From Ruminococcus sp. (lineage in GTDB: Bacteria > Bacillota > Clostridia > Oscillospirales > Acutalibacteraceae), in the NCBI GenBank assembly GCA_017405065.1, contig JAFRBD010000049.1, positions 1 through 56,187 on the forward strand: a stretch of DNA of 56,187 bases, written 5' to 3'. Positions 34,201 to 41,941 of this stretch are shown here, in pieces. The position numbers were made by a program, and so were the translations under genes. Within the stretch, counting starts at the first letter, position 1, and each line of letters begins with the position of its first letter. Under the pieces are notes generated by a model that made no database searches, was not told the DNA's origin, and saw only the letters and a program-made list of their open reading frames with translations.

Positions 34201-34512
34201 GAAGGCTATACCGATGAGAACGGCATTGCCAAGTTCAGGCTCCGCGCCGGCAAGTACACCTACGAGGAATTTGACGCTCCAGAGGGTTATATCATCGATA
34301 CCACACCGCATGAGTTTGAGATCACAGAGGACGGACAGATCGTTAAGGCTGAAATGACCAACGAAAAGGAAACCGGTCCCGAGACGCCGCAGACAGGCGA
34401 TTCGAACATGACCGGATTCTTTATCGGTCTCGGCGCCCTTGCCCTCGGCGGAATTATCGCCTGCCTTATTCTCTTCTTGAAAAAGAAGAAGGACGACGGT
34501 GACGATGATTAA
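31255..34512 (+). CDS. Sortase-anchored thioester (TQXA) and CnaB-domain adhesin
   Basis: A 1085-residue surface protein. After the signal peptide, an N-terminal thioester domain shows KDAYCIQPGYHLYSG (reactive Cys) and QWIATQLIVWEIVTG (partner Gln in the TQ motif). Such domains bind host or partner surfaces covalently. At least six CnaB/SpaA-like isopeptide domains follow (SAGHLKIVKASEDDNISGVE, GELEITKKDVVSGKLLPKAG and similar). A Pro/Thr/Glu stalk (EPTRPNEPERPTAPAGPGTS) separates two groups. The C-terminus has PQTGDSN, a hydrophobic helix and a KKKK tail. A sortase B gene is nearby at 37428. It is probably a mating-contact adhesin. Confidence 0.9.
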   Translation: MNKSVYKFRLTRAGAFILAVITLLLSVFILPVSAKTGDTATITFDYCYDTGDNIITFVQTVTNGDVTVGTPGEELCRIYADGKDAYCIQPGYHLYSGNVLTEGGSSVWNGLSANKRKAVNIALLYGKPGSEDKLEGTGGQQWIATQLIVWEIVTGCRDTGAGFKLTNPKYIDSLTADGNNPGVKYVYNCIAKAMANHHTVPSFAANLVSKAPTHTMQYKDGSYSVTLTDSNGVLDQFNYQSSDGITVKVSGSSMTLTSNAPITDEKTLSVNKKVPTVSDNSVLVAFGDSEKQDVIVGLAAPDPVPSVFKLKTSAGHLKIVKASEDDNISGVEFTVKGENYSKTAKTSDNGELVLSGLVPGTYTVTETPSDKYVAQPAQTVTVESGKTATVSFSNVLKKSEIVIVKKDAESKKTIPLSGFGFKIQKSDGGFVSVDNKDVFYTDKTGTIKFPVKLVYGSYKLIEVQAGAGYVLDSTPVSFTVDGTKSTVELEKFNSAEKGTITIHKTGDIFASVTEEKISEDEPEPVTEISEDNEPTESVKPTEPVKPTEPTRPNEPERPTAPAGPGTSGSPGEGKPNQPESPTAPAAPSVPTEPTAPAATESAPEESTEPAEEKLPVIRYQPVYENGGLADAEFTVTAAEDIKTPDGVVHYQKDEVVDTITTDENGIAKTKKLWLGKFIIKETKSPYGYVSNPETYTVEITYAGQNVKVTNTDLSIENIRQKAEITLQKVLEKYDLIGIGDNNEITNVAFALFADEDITAADGKKIPKDGLIEIVNCDENGDVQFSTEIPFGKYYVQEYSTDKHYIIDNTKYPFEFTYTPDIDIQHFDISDGSGFINQLRRGTVTTTKVDEEYPENKLTGAVFEIYADVDGDMQFNPEVDTLIGEMTESAEDIGVYFLTDLPVGGFFLYEKEAPKGFEKDNDYYYFDIAENGDVINVENKAGVGFTNKPTVGELEITKKDVVSGKLLPKAGFRIKDAEGNVVAEGYTDENGIAKFRLRAGKYTYEEFDAPEGYIIDTTPHEFEITEDGQIVKAEMTNEKETGPETPQTGDSNMTGFFIGLGALALGGIIACLILFLKKKKDDGDDD

Positions 34513-34856
34513 TGCTGAAAAAGGTTTACATCTGTTCACCGCTCAGCGGTAATATCCGAGAGAATCTTCAAAAAGCGCGCAGATATGCCGAATACGCGCT
34601 CAGATGCGGCACAGCTCCGGTTGTGCCGCATTTCTACGCCCTCTGCCTGAACGATAACAATCCCATTGAAAGGGAAATTGGTACGAGAGCCGGACAGAGT
34701 CTCTTGTGGTTCTGCGATGAATTGTGGGTTTTCGAAGATGTTATTTCCAAAGGAATGCAGGATGAGATTCAGTTCTGCAAAACAATGAATATCCGTATCC
34801 GCTACATTAAGGACAGCGCGATCCGGAAAGTTTTAGGAGGTCATAAAAATGAATAA
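34512..34856 (+). CDS. DUF4406/deoxyribosyltransferase-like protein
   Basis: A 114-residue protein (MLKKVYICSPLSGNIRENLQ, then KARRYAEYALRCGTAPVVPH and LWFCDELWVFEDVISKGMQD). This is the Rossmann-like fold of DUF4406 and related nucleoside 2-deoxyribosyltransferase-like proteins, which bind nucleotides. It overlaps the adhesin stop (34510-34512) and the next start, so it is coupled into the conjugation operon. The biochemical role is not known. Confidence 0.82.
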   Translation: MLKKVYICSPLSGNIRENLQKARRYAEYALRCGTAPVVPHFYALCLNDNNPIEREIGTRAGQSLLWFCDELWVFEDVISKGMQDEIQFCKTMNIRIRYIKDSAIRKVLGGHKNE

Positions 34857-35181
34857 GAAAAAAATCGGCTTGCTTTTGAGCTTTGCCCTCGTAATCGTCG
34901 TGATAGCCGGTTCTTGTGTAACCGCTTTCGCCGCAGGTGACGTATCCCAGGCCATTGAAAGCACATGGAACGACGCCAAAACGCAGATTCAAAGTGTCGT
35001 CAACAACGTCGTGTTCCCTGTCTTGGATATGATCCTCGCTATTCTGTTCTTCGTGAAGGTCGGATCAAGCTATTTCGAGTACCGCAAGCACGGTCAGTTT
35101 GAATTCACGGCTCCTGCGATTCTTTTCGCCTGCCTGATTTTCACCATCACCGCTCCGCTTTACATCTGGACAGTGATCTAA
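34849..35181 (+). CDS. Pilin-like DUF3852 membrane protein (VirB2-like)
   Basis: A 110-residue protein with a signal-like N-terminus (ending TAFAAGD), then two hydrophobic helices (about residues 45-65 and 82-105) split by SYFEYRKHGQFEF. Size, topology and location at the head of the type IV secretion genes fit DUF3852 or VirB2-like pilin subunits of Firmicutes ICEs. AGGAGG lies 9 nt upstream. The assignment rests on layout as much as motif. Confidence 0.7.
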   Translation: MNKKKIGLLLSFALVIVVIAGSCVTAFAAGDVSQAIESTWNDAKTQIQSVVNNVVFPVLDMILAILFFVKVGSSYFEYRKHGQFEFTAPAILFACLIFTITAPLYIWTVI

Positions 35182-35251
35182 ACAAGTAATACTACACAGA
35201 AACAGCCGTCGGTTCGGCGACTGTTTCAACTGAGAGGAAGTGACAAATTAA

Positions 35252-36184
35252 ATGTTTGACTGGCTCGGACAAATTGTCGAGGGTATTGGAAACTCAATCG
35301 GTAGTGTAGTAAGTACGCTTGGTCAGCAAGTCTCAACCGCTATTTTTGATGCCATTCTCCAATGGTTTTATGAGATGATCTATAATGCTGTAGCAGACTT
35401 CTTCACCCAGATGGGCAATATGGGCGCAGAAATGTTCGACCTTGCGTGGGTTGAGGCGACCGTGACCTTGTTTACCTATTTCGGCTGGGCTTTGTTTGCG
35501 GCTGGTACCGTTGTGGCGATATTTGATGTAGCCGTGGAATACCAAAGCGGCAGAGCAAACATCAAGAATGCCTCTATCAATGTGATCAAGGGATTCTTTG
35601 CCTGCTCCCTGATAGGTGTAGTTCCGATAGAACTATATAAGTTTTGTATTTCTCTGCAAAACACCTTTGCACACGGCTTATCGTCGCTTATGGCAAGCGG
35701 AAAATCTGTTGACATATCAAGCGAAAGCACTTCTGTATTGGAAGGCAGCTTCAATGTTGCGACTCAGACAAGCTTCAATCTGCTTAACATCCTGTGTATG
35801 ATTGCGTTTGCGTACTGTGTTATTAAGATCTTTTTCCAGAACATCAAGCGCGGCGGCATATTGCTGATTCAGATGGCTGTCGGTGCCTTATATATGTTCT
35901 CGGTACCGAGAGGCTATACCGACGGCTTCGTTCAGTGGATGAAGCAAGTGGCGGCAATCTGTCTTACGGCGTTCATGCAGACCACCATCCTATACCTCGG
36001 TTTGCTGACCTTCCCGGACAATATGCTGCTCGGTATGGGTATTCTGCTGTCGGCAAACGAAGTGCCGCGTATTGCACAGCAGTTCGGTCTTGATTCAAGC
36101 GTAAAGGTCAATATGATGAGCGTCGTTCATGCTACGACCACCGCCGTCAACCTGACGCGCTCAGTTGCGAGAGCGGCGAAGTAA
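35252..36184 (+). CDS. VirB6/TrbL-like polytopic conjugation protein
   Basis: A 310-residue membrane protein with about six helices (for example LFTYFGWALFAAGTVVAIFD, LLNILCMIAFAYCVIKIFFQ and MAVGALYMFSVPRGYTDGFV). The YTDGFVQWMKQVAAICLTAF motif before a membrane segment is typical of Gram-positive VirB6-like proteins. It ends in a basic cytosolic tail (TRSVARAAK). It would form part of the inner-membrane channel. The gap before it (35182-35251) contains its ribosome-binding site. Confidence 0.82.
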   Translation: MFDWLGQIVEGIGNSIGSVVSTLGQQVSTAIFDAILQWFYEMIYNAVADFFTQMGNMGAEMFDLAWVEATVTLFTYFGWALFAAGTVVAIFDVAVEYQSGRANIKNASINVIKGFFACSLIGVVPIELYKFCISLQNTFAHGLSSLMASGKSVDISSESTSVLEGSFNVATQTSFNLLNILCMIAFAYCVIKIFFQNIKRGGILLIQMAVGALYMFSVPRGYTDGFVQWMKQVAAICLTAFMQTTILYLGLLTFPDNMLLGMGILLSANEVPRIAQQFGLDSSVKVNMMSVVHATTTAVNLTRSVARAAK

Positions 36185-36195
36185 CGGAGGCGCAT

Positions 36196-36579
36196 ATGAA
36201 TCAAAACGGTAAATTCACAGAAGATGACCTTGTTGTTGATCAGGATATTCAGATCGACGATGACATCGGTCAGGAAATTATTGTCTATTTCGAATGCTGG
36301 TTTGATGTGGATGAAAAGTTTAATATCAACACAGCATCGGATGAGAACGCATGGCTGAACATGTATGGACGGTACAACCCCTTCGAGGATACGCTCTCGG
36401 TTGAATGTGAAATAGATCGTGAAGACAGCTCATCATGGTTTAATTACATCCCGACCGAAAGTGAATCACAGCTTATGAAAGACCTGATCGCGGCAAGGAT
36501 ACAAAAGGAATACAATCAGACGCCAAAGGAATTCTGCGAACAATTCTTTGACGAAGATCTACAAATCGGAGGAATGTAA
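36196..36579 (+). CDS. Acidic ICE protein with shared tail, inside the T4SS operon
   Basis: A 127-residue acidic soluble protein (MNQNGKFTEDDLVVDQDIQI), with NMYGRYNPFEDTLSVECEID and SWFNYIPTESESQLMKDLIA, ending FFDEDLQIGGM. This is the only soluble acidic protein lying between membrane T4SS genes, and it carries the shared tail. It overlaps the next start by 1 nt. The function is unknown. Confidence 0.7.
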   Translation: MNQNGKFTEDDLVVDQDIQIDDDIGQEIIVYFECWFDVDEKFNINTASDENAWLNMYGRYNPFEDTLSVECEIDREDSSSWFNYIPTESESQLMKDLIAARIQKEYNQTPKEFCEQFFDEDLQIGGM

Positions 36580-36839
36580 TGACAACATATATCTATCCGC
36601 AGAACCTGAGAGCTAAAGCAAATCTTTGGCTTTGGAGTCTGCGTGACTTTTTGATTTTGGGCGTTTCAGCCCTGCTGTCTGTGGTGATCTTGGTACAGGC
36701 GCATATCTTCCTGCCCGCGGCCGCAACTCTGCTGTATGGCTTTCTCAGTATCAGACTTGATGATACTACGATCATTGACTACATAAGATATGCTGCCAAG
36801 TTCTTTATCACGACACAGCAAAACTTTGAATGGAGGTGA
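36579..36839 (+). CDS. VirB3/PrgI-like small membrane protein
   Basis: An 86-residue protein with two adjacent helices (LRDFLILGVSALLSVVILVQ and AHIFLPAAATLLYGFLSIRL) and a short C-terminal RYAAKFFITTQQNFEWR. Size, topology and position before a VirB4-associated protein match VirB3/PrgI-type proteins of Gram-positive conjugation systems. It likely anchors VirB4 at the membrane. Confidence 0.78.
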   Translation: MTTYIYPQNLRAKANLWLWSLRDFLILGVSALLSVVILVQAHIFLPAAATLLYGFLSIRLDDTTIIDYIRYAAKFFITTQQNFEWR

Positions 36840-36844
36840 GCAGC

Positions 36845-37438
36845 TTGGGCAAGAAAAACAAACAGAAAAAGAAGAAGGGACGCTCTATCCAGCAGCTCCT
36901 CGGCATCAGAAGGTTTACCAAGAACGGCATCCGCGTAGGTAAAGACGAGCTGTATCTGTATGCTATCAACCCGACCAATATCTCAGTTTTGTCTGCGATA
37001 AATATTGAGGGCAAGATCAGGCACATGATGATGCTCCTGTCAGCCATCCCCGATATCGAGATCAGCTGTACCGACTCGTCCGAATGCTTCGATGAAAACA
37101 AGCTCTATCTGAGAAGCAGGCTGGAAAAAGAGCGTAATCCTTTTATCTGCAAATTGATCAAGAGAGACATGGACTTTCTCGACAGTGTGCAGACGGACAT
37201 CTCTACCGCAAGACAGTTTATGCTTATCGTTCGTATCAAAGGCGGTAAGACTGACAAGCAGGCAAGCTCTGCGGATATCGAGCGCAAGCTCAGAGAAGAA
37301 GGCTTTGACTTCCGACATCTGAAAAAGCATGATATCAAGCGAATCCTTGCAATCTATTTCGACGCGAGCCTGTACGGAGAGCAGATGCCCGATGTAGACG
37401 GCGCGCAGTTTTTGGAGGTGAAAGACGATGAAGGGTAA
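36845..37438 (+). CDS. VirB4-associated conjugation protein
   Basis: A 197-residue protein from a TTG with GGAGGTGA upstream (MGKKNKQKKKKGRSIQQLLG). The basic N-terminus precedes LYLYAINPTNISVLSAINIE and FMLIVRIKGGKTDKQASS, a fold resembling the N-terminal domain of VirB4/TraC proteins but with no ATPase part. In related elements such a gene lies directly before sortase and VirB4. It overlaps the sortase start by 11 nt. Confidence 0.7.
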   Translation: MGKKNKQKKKKGRSIQQLLGIRRFTKNGIRVGKDELYLYAINPTNISVLSAINIEGKIRHMMMLLSAIPDIEISCTDSSECFDENKLYLRSRLEKERNPFICKLIKRDMDFLDSVQTDISTARQFMLIVRIKGGKTDKQASSADIERKLREEGFDFRHLKKHDIKRILAIYFDASLYGEQMPDVDGAQFLEVKDDEG

Positions 37439-38240
37439 AATCATTCTGTGTTTATGTCTGGCGGTTTGCCTGACGGTTCTCGGCGTTTCGGGATACATGG
37501 TATGGAATGACTATGCTCAAAGGCAAAAGGCACAGAACGAGTTTGATGATCTGAACCGTCATACAACGGTTGCCACACCCGATGAAGTATCGACCGTCGG
37601 TACAGAAGCTGAAACAGTTGACGTCAGCTCGGCAGCGAGCGCTGATCAGCAAGAGCTCTCCCGGCTCGGCGTCAGCACCTATCAGAATAATATACATGAT
37701 TTCAAGACGCTGCGCGGCTTGAACAGTGATTGCGCCGCATGGCTGACAATCCCCGGGACAACCGTAGATTATCCCGTCATGCATACGCCGAATGATCCCG
37801 AAAAGTATCTCAGTCTGAGCTTTTACGGGAGCTACAGCGTTTCGGGAGTACCGTTCCTTGACGCGGGCTGTACTTTATACAGTGATAACCTGATCATCTA
37901 CGGTCACGATATGAATTCGGGGACGATGTTTGCGCCCCTGCTCAACTACGAAAGCAAGAGCTACGCGCAGGATCATTCCGTTATTCAGCTTGAAACTGAG
38001 CAGGGCGTGAAAAGCTACAGTGTGTACGCCGCTGCGAGAGTGAAAGCCGACGATAAGTATTACAATCTCAAGGACGCTCCCAACAAGGAGTATTATGACC
38101 AGAAGGTCATGAATATCACCCAAAGAGCGCTCTATACTGTCGGCACACAGCCGCAGTTCGGACAGAAGCTGATCACCCTTTCAACCTGTACGAATACAAG
38201 CTACGATGACCGCATCATCGTGATCGCCGTTCAAAAATAA
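37428..38240 (+). CDS. Class B sortase
   Basis: A 270-residue membrane-anchored transpeptidase. The N-terminal helix is about residues 5-25. The catalytic residues are visible: His in NLIIYGHDMNSGTMFAPLL, Cys in LITLSTCTNTSY and Arg in DDRIIVIAV. The class B spacing with long inserts between His and Cys is present. It probably anchors the adhesin at 31255-34512 (PQTGD signal), although that motif differs from the NPQTN-type signal of classical SrtB. GGAGG lies 9 nt before the ATG. Confidence 0.9.
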   Translation: MKGKIILCLCLAVCLTVLGVSGYMVWNDYAQRQKAQNEFDDLNRHTTVATPDEVSTVGTEAETVDVSSAASADQQELSRLGVSTYQNNIHDFKTLRGLNSDCAAWLTIPGTTVDYPVMHTPNDPEKYLSLSFYGSYSVSGVPFLDAGCTLYSDNLIIYGHDMNSGTMFAPLLNYESKSYAQDHSVIQLETEQGVKSYSVYAAARVKADDKYYNLKDAPNKEYYDQKVMNITQRALYTVGTQPQFGQKLITLSTCTNTSYDDRIIVIAVQK

Positions 38241-38360
38241 CCCCAGATAAACCCCTTTGCCATGTAAACAGGGTTTTATTCACAGCATAAAAATCAGTCG
38301 TTTTGCAGACGCATAACGGCTGATCCTCCTTGCGCTTGCAAGACGGCGTAAGGAGGAAAT
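38241..38360 (+). promoter_or_regulatory. SD-masking hairpin in front of virB4
   Basis: CCTCCTT (38325-38331) is the exact complement of AAGGAGG (38350-38356), the ribosome-binding site 4 nt before the VirB4 ATG. The 18-nt loop (GCGCTTGCAAGACGGCGT) is itself self-complementary in part. An AAACCC/GGGTTT stem (38249-38276) upstream could end the sortase transcript. The pairing is exact; the effect on translation is inference. Confidence 0.65.
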
Positions 38361-40193
38361 ATGTTTAAGAAAAGAAAAAAGGCGCTCACGCCGGAGCAGG
38401 AGGAAGAAATCCGTACCAAAGATTTCTTCGACTGTATCCTGCCGGGCGTTATCAAATTCCATGCCGACCATTACATCGTCGGCGACAGTTACCGATCGGT
38501 ATGGGCAATCAAAGAGTATCCGCCGACCACTGAGGAACAGGCAATCCTGTCTCAGCTCGGCGACCGCAACGGCGTATCGCTTCGCATATATCACCGCTTG
38601 GTGGAGCCGTTCGAGCAGCGCAAGATTATGCAGAACGCTACCCGTGCCAATAAGATGAAAACCGGCGGTACCGACGTCAATGATACCATCGAAGCCGAGG
38701 GCAATCTGCAGGACGTTATACAGCTGATGGCAAACCTCAGAAAGAATAAGGAAATCCTGCTTCACTGCTGCGTCTATATCGAGCTGAAGGCGAAGTCACT
38801 GAAAACCCTCAGAGATCTGCAGAGCGACATTACGATGGAGCTGACACGATCCAAGATCTCTGTCGACAAGCTGACGCTTCGCCAAAAGGAAGGCTTTCTC
38901 TCAGTCTTGCCCGTGGGCTCCAATCAGTTCGGCGCTCAGTTCGAACGCGTTCTGCCGTCGAGCTCGGTTGCAAATCTCTATCCGTTCAATTTTTCGGGCA
39001 AGACCGATCCCAAGGGCTTGTACATCGGGCGTGACAAGTTCGGCACTAACATCCTTGTCGATTTCGACCGACGCGCCGAGGACAAGACCACATCTAATAT
39101 CCTGATCCTCGGCAACTCCGGTCAGGGCAAGAGCTATCTGCTCAAGCTGATCCTGACCAACATCCGCGAGTCGGGCAAATCCATCATCTGCCTCGATCCC
39201 GAAGCGGAGTATGAGGAAATCTGCTCGGCTCTCGGCGGCACCTACATCGATTTTATGTCGGGCGACAGCATCATCAATCCGCTGGAACCGAAGGAATGGA
39301 CGGACGGTTCGGGTGAAATCGATATTGATACGCCCGAAGCCTTCAAAAAGGTGACACGGCTCAGTCAGCACATCGCCTTTCTCAAGGACTTCTTCCGCAG
39401 CTATAAGGATTTCAGCGACGCACAGATCGATACCATCGAAATCATGCTGATTAAGCTGTACAACCGCTTCGGTATTACCGACGCCACCGATTACAGCAAG
39501 CTGAAGCCGACCGATTATCCGACTATGAAAGAGTTCTATGAGCTCTGCGATAAGGAATACCGAGCCTTCGATCCGTCGATCAAGCCGCTGTACTCCGAGG
39601 ATATGCTCAGAGAGGTCTGCCTCGGTCTCAACTCCATGTGCGTAGGCGCTGAAAGCAAGTATTTCAACGGCTACACCAACATTAATGATTCCGAGTTCCT
39701 TGTGTTCGGCGTGAAGGGCTTGATGGATACCAACAAGAAGCTCAAGGATGCGCTCCTGTTCAATATCCTGTCTTACATGAGCAATCAGCTGCTCGGCAAG
39801 GGCAACACAGCGGCGTCCATCGACGAGCTGTACTTGTTCCTGACGAACATGACCGCGATCGAATACATCCGCAACGCCATGAAGCGTGTACGCAAAAAGG
39901 ACTCGTCCATCATCCTCGCCAGCCAAAATATCGAGGACTTCCTGATCCCAACGATCCGCGAGTTCACAAAGCCCCTGTTCTCGATCCCGACGCATCAGTT
40001 TTTATTCAATGCCGGACAGATCAATCCGCAGGAGTATATGGATGCTTTAATGGTTGAGCCGAGCGAATTCGAGCTGATCAAGTATCCCGACCGCGGCTCC
40101 TGCCTCTACCGATGCGGCAACGAACGGTATCTGCTGCAGGTTATCGCTCCCGACTTTAAATCCGCTATGTTCGGAAAGGCGGGCGGCAGATAA
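38361..40193 (+). CDS. virB4: VirB4-type conjugation ATPase
   Basis: A 610-residue ATPase that energises pilus/channel assembly. Walker A is ILGNSGQGKSYLLKL (about residue 250). Walker B is in ASIDELYLFL. Flanking SIICLDPEAEYEEICSALGG and the late KRVRKKDSSIILASQNIEDF, then KPLFSIPTHQFLFNAGQINP, are typical of TraE/VirB4 family proteins. It has no transmembrane helices and is presumably held by the VirB3-like protein. Its stop overlaps the start of the pentapeptide gene by 1 nt. Confidence 0.95.
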   Translation: MFKKRKKALTPEQEEEIRTKDFFDCILPGVIKFHADHYIVGDSYRSVWAIKEYPPTTEEQAILSQLGDRNGVSLRIYHRLVEPFEQRKIMQNATRANKMKTGGTDVNDTIEAEGNLQDVIQLMANLRKNKEILLHCCVYIELKAKSLKTLRDLQSDITMELTRSKISVDKLTLRQKEGFLSVLPVGSNQFGAQFERVLPSSSVANLYPFNFSGKTDPKGLYIGRDKFGTNILVDFDRRAEDKTTSNILILGNSGQGKSYLLKLILTNIRESGKSIICLDPEAEYEEICSALGGTYIDFMSGDSIINPLEPKEWTDGSGEIDIDTPEAFKKVTRLSQHIAFLKDFFRSYKDFSDAQIDTIEIMLIKLYNRFGITDATDYSKLKPTDYPTMKEFYELCDKEYRAFDPSIKPLYSEDMLREVCLGLNSMCVGAESKYFNGYTNINDSEFLVFGVKGLMDTNKKLKDALLFNILSYMSNQLLGKGNTAASIDELYLFLTNMTAIEYIRNAMKRVRKKDSSIILASQNIEDFLIPTIREFTKPLFSIPTHQFLFNAGQINPQEYMDALMVEPSEFELIKYPDRGSCLYRCGNERYLLQVIAPDFKSAMFGKAGGR

Positions 40194-41245
40194 TGATCAT
40201 TGAAGCACAATTACACTTCAAGGATACCGAGGTAAAAACCGATCGCTGTCAGGTAGATGAGGTGATCGAGCTGCCTCACGGAAATTTCGAGTATTTCAGG
40301 AATCTTCCGCTCGATGATTATGACTTTATCAAGAGATCGCTCGATAAGCTCCCTGCCACTAATGACAATACCCGGCACTGTATCCTTGCTCTCGATGAGT
40401 CAGGCAGCGACGGAATCCTGATTGATCCCGAAGGATACTTCTTCGCAAGATACACGGCTTTTATCCCTAACGCAAGGCAGATGCTTGAAGCAGAGGAATA
40501 TCCGAGCCTGACGAATTATGTAAAGTCTATGAGGGATATCGCTGAGACGGTTACTCAGGTTGCACTGAACAGTCATACCGACGGAGAATATGTATCTGAC
40601 CTCGAGTACATCGAAACAGATTTTCAACCAAACGTGCTGGACAAGTATCTGCTTGTAGATATGCTCAACGAACGACCGGAATTCAAGAGTGTCGAATATG
40701 ACGACGGGGCGCTCGTGATGAAGCTAAGTGACGAGTATGTTGCTAACCGTCGATTATCTACCGAGGAAGTTCAAGAGATGTGCGCACGGCATAAGCTGTG
40801 GAAGCTCTGCGTAGATGGCGGTGAAAGAGCTGATTTCAGCGATAAAACCGTGAATAATTTTGACTTTGTTGGGATGGATCTCAGCGATGCGAAATGTGAC
40901 AACGCCCGTTTTATTAACTGTCGTTTTGTCGGCTCATATCTTGACAGCGTTTCAGCTGTCAACGCTCTTTTTTAGGGCTGTACCTTTGATGCCGCAAATA
41001 TTGACTCTGTCAATTTCAAAGACTCACGAATCATTGATTCAAGCTGTATCGACGCTACCTTCTGGAACTGTGATATGACAGACACTGCTTTTCATGGTTG
41101 TGATTTGTCGAAGGCTGAGTTTATTAACTGCCTTCTTAAAAACACCGACCTTGAAGGCAGCAATACCTATATGAGTAGGATAAGAGACTGTGCCGAGGAA
41201 CCGGAGAGCATGGATCAGGACGAGGACGGCGGTATGATTATGTGA
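40193..41245 (+). pseudogene. Pentapeptide-repeat protein interrupted by an in-frame TAG
   Basis: The first part (260 residues, 40193-40975) has an N-terminal domain shared with the gene at 43335 (RHCILALDESGSDGILIDPE, FIPNARQMLEAEEYPSLTNY), then pentapeptide repeats (DFVGMDLSDAKCDNARFINC). A TAG at 40973-40975 interrupts it, but the same frame continues 90 codons with more repeats (GCTFDAANIDSVNFKDSRII, KAEFINCLLKNTDLEG) to MDQDEDGGMIM. A nonsense mutation, or read-through, explains it best. Pentapeptide proteins fold as right-handed beta-helices that can mimic DNA. An intact paralogue (338 aa) lies at 43335. Confidence 0.8.
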
Positions 41246-41252
41246 TGTAAAA

Positions 41253-41279
41253 AGGAGCAGCTCAACACGAACTGCTCCT
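41253..41279. terminator. Bidirectional terminator between convergent genes
   Basis: AGGAGCAG (41253-41260) pairs with CTGCTCCT (41272-41279) around an 11-nt loop. It lies between the pentapeptide gene (plus) and the KptA-like gene (minus) and could stop both. Confidence 0.6.
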
Positions 41280-41284
41280 AATCA

Positions 41285-41824
41285 TCAACCATATACCGAT
41301 AAATACTTTACAGGCACATGCTTCGCTTGCCACACACCGTTAGCCGAGAGGTACAGCACATTACCGTCATTTACGAAATCCCTTGCTCTGAAAAGGAGCA
41401 CGACAGGTTTTCCGTGGCGGCTGCCGACCTTAACGGCGGTTTCATAATCAGGTGAGATATGAACAAACTGACGTGACATCGGCTTCAAGCCCTCTGACAT
41501 AATACTGTCCAGAAACCTCTCTGCCGTACCATGATAAAGCAGCTCGGGCGGTTCGGGCTGTGTCATATCTACGACAACGCCCGGAATGGAATGTCCTTGG
41601 TTCGCGCGGATATGCTCGCGGCTCTCGTCAAAGGAGTAACGTCCCTTCGCATCTTCGGCGACAATCTGCTCCATGACGGATAAATTGAAGTCAGGTTCTT
41701 TCTTTCGGATGACCTCAATAATATCATCAACTTTCGCCCAACCGCCGTCAAGGTTTACATACAAGGGTGATGTGCAGTGACGCAGAAGATAGGACATCCT
41801 CTTGCTGATTCTGTTCAGATTCAC
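41285..41824 (-). CDS. kptA: RNA 2'-phosphotransferase (Tpt1/KptA family)
   Basis: A 179-residue protein starting at GTG 41824 with GAGGAGGAG upstream (NLNRISKRMSYLLRHCTSPL). The conserved Tpt1 pattern is complete: the SKRMSYLLRH Arg-His motif, the ANQGHSI block, LYHGTAERF and FVHISPDY. Tpt1/KptA uses NAD+ to remove an internal RNA 2'-phosphate and can ADP-ribosylate RNA ends. It is the only minus-strand gene within the transfer region, apparently an independently transcribed moron. Bacteria lack tRNA splicing that would need it, so its benefit here is unclear. Repair of damaged RNA or a defence/counter-defence role are possibilities. Confidence 0.93.
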   Translation of the reverse strand: MNLNRISKRMSYLLRHCTSPLYVNLDGGWAKVDDIIEVIRKKEPDFNLSVMEQIVAEDAKGRYSFDESREHIRANQGHSIPGVVVDMTQPEPPELLYHGTAERFLDSIMSEGLKPMSRQFVHISPDYETAVKVGSRHGKPVVLLFRARDFVNDGNVLYLSANGVWQAKHVPVKYLSVYG

Positions 41825-41941
41825 GTTATCTCCTCCTCTCAAAAAGGTTATGGAGATAATAGCTCAGTACGATAAAAAAGTCAAGTGAAGTTTTTGCCGA
41901 TTGGAGAATCCAATCGGTATTTTTTACGGAGGTGATTTACT

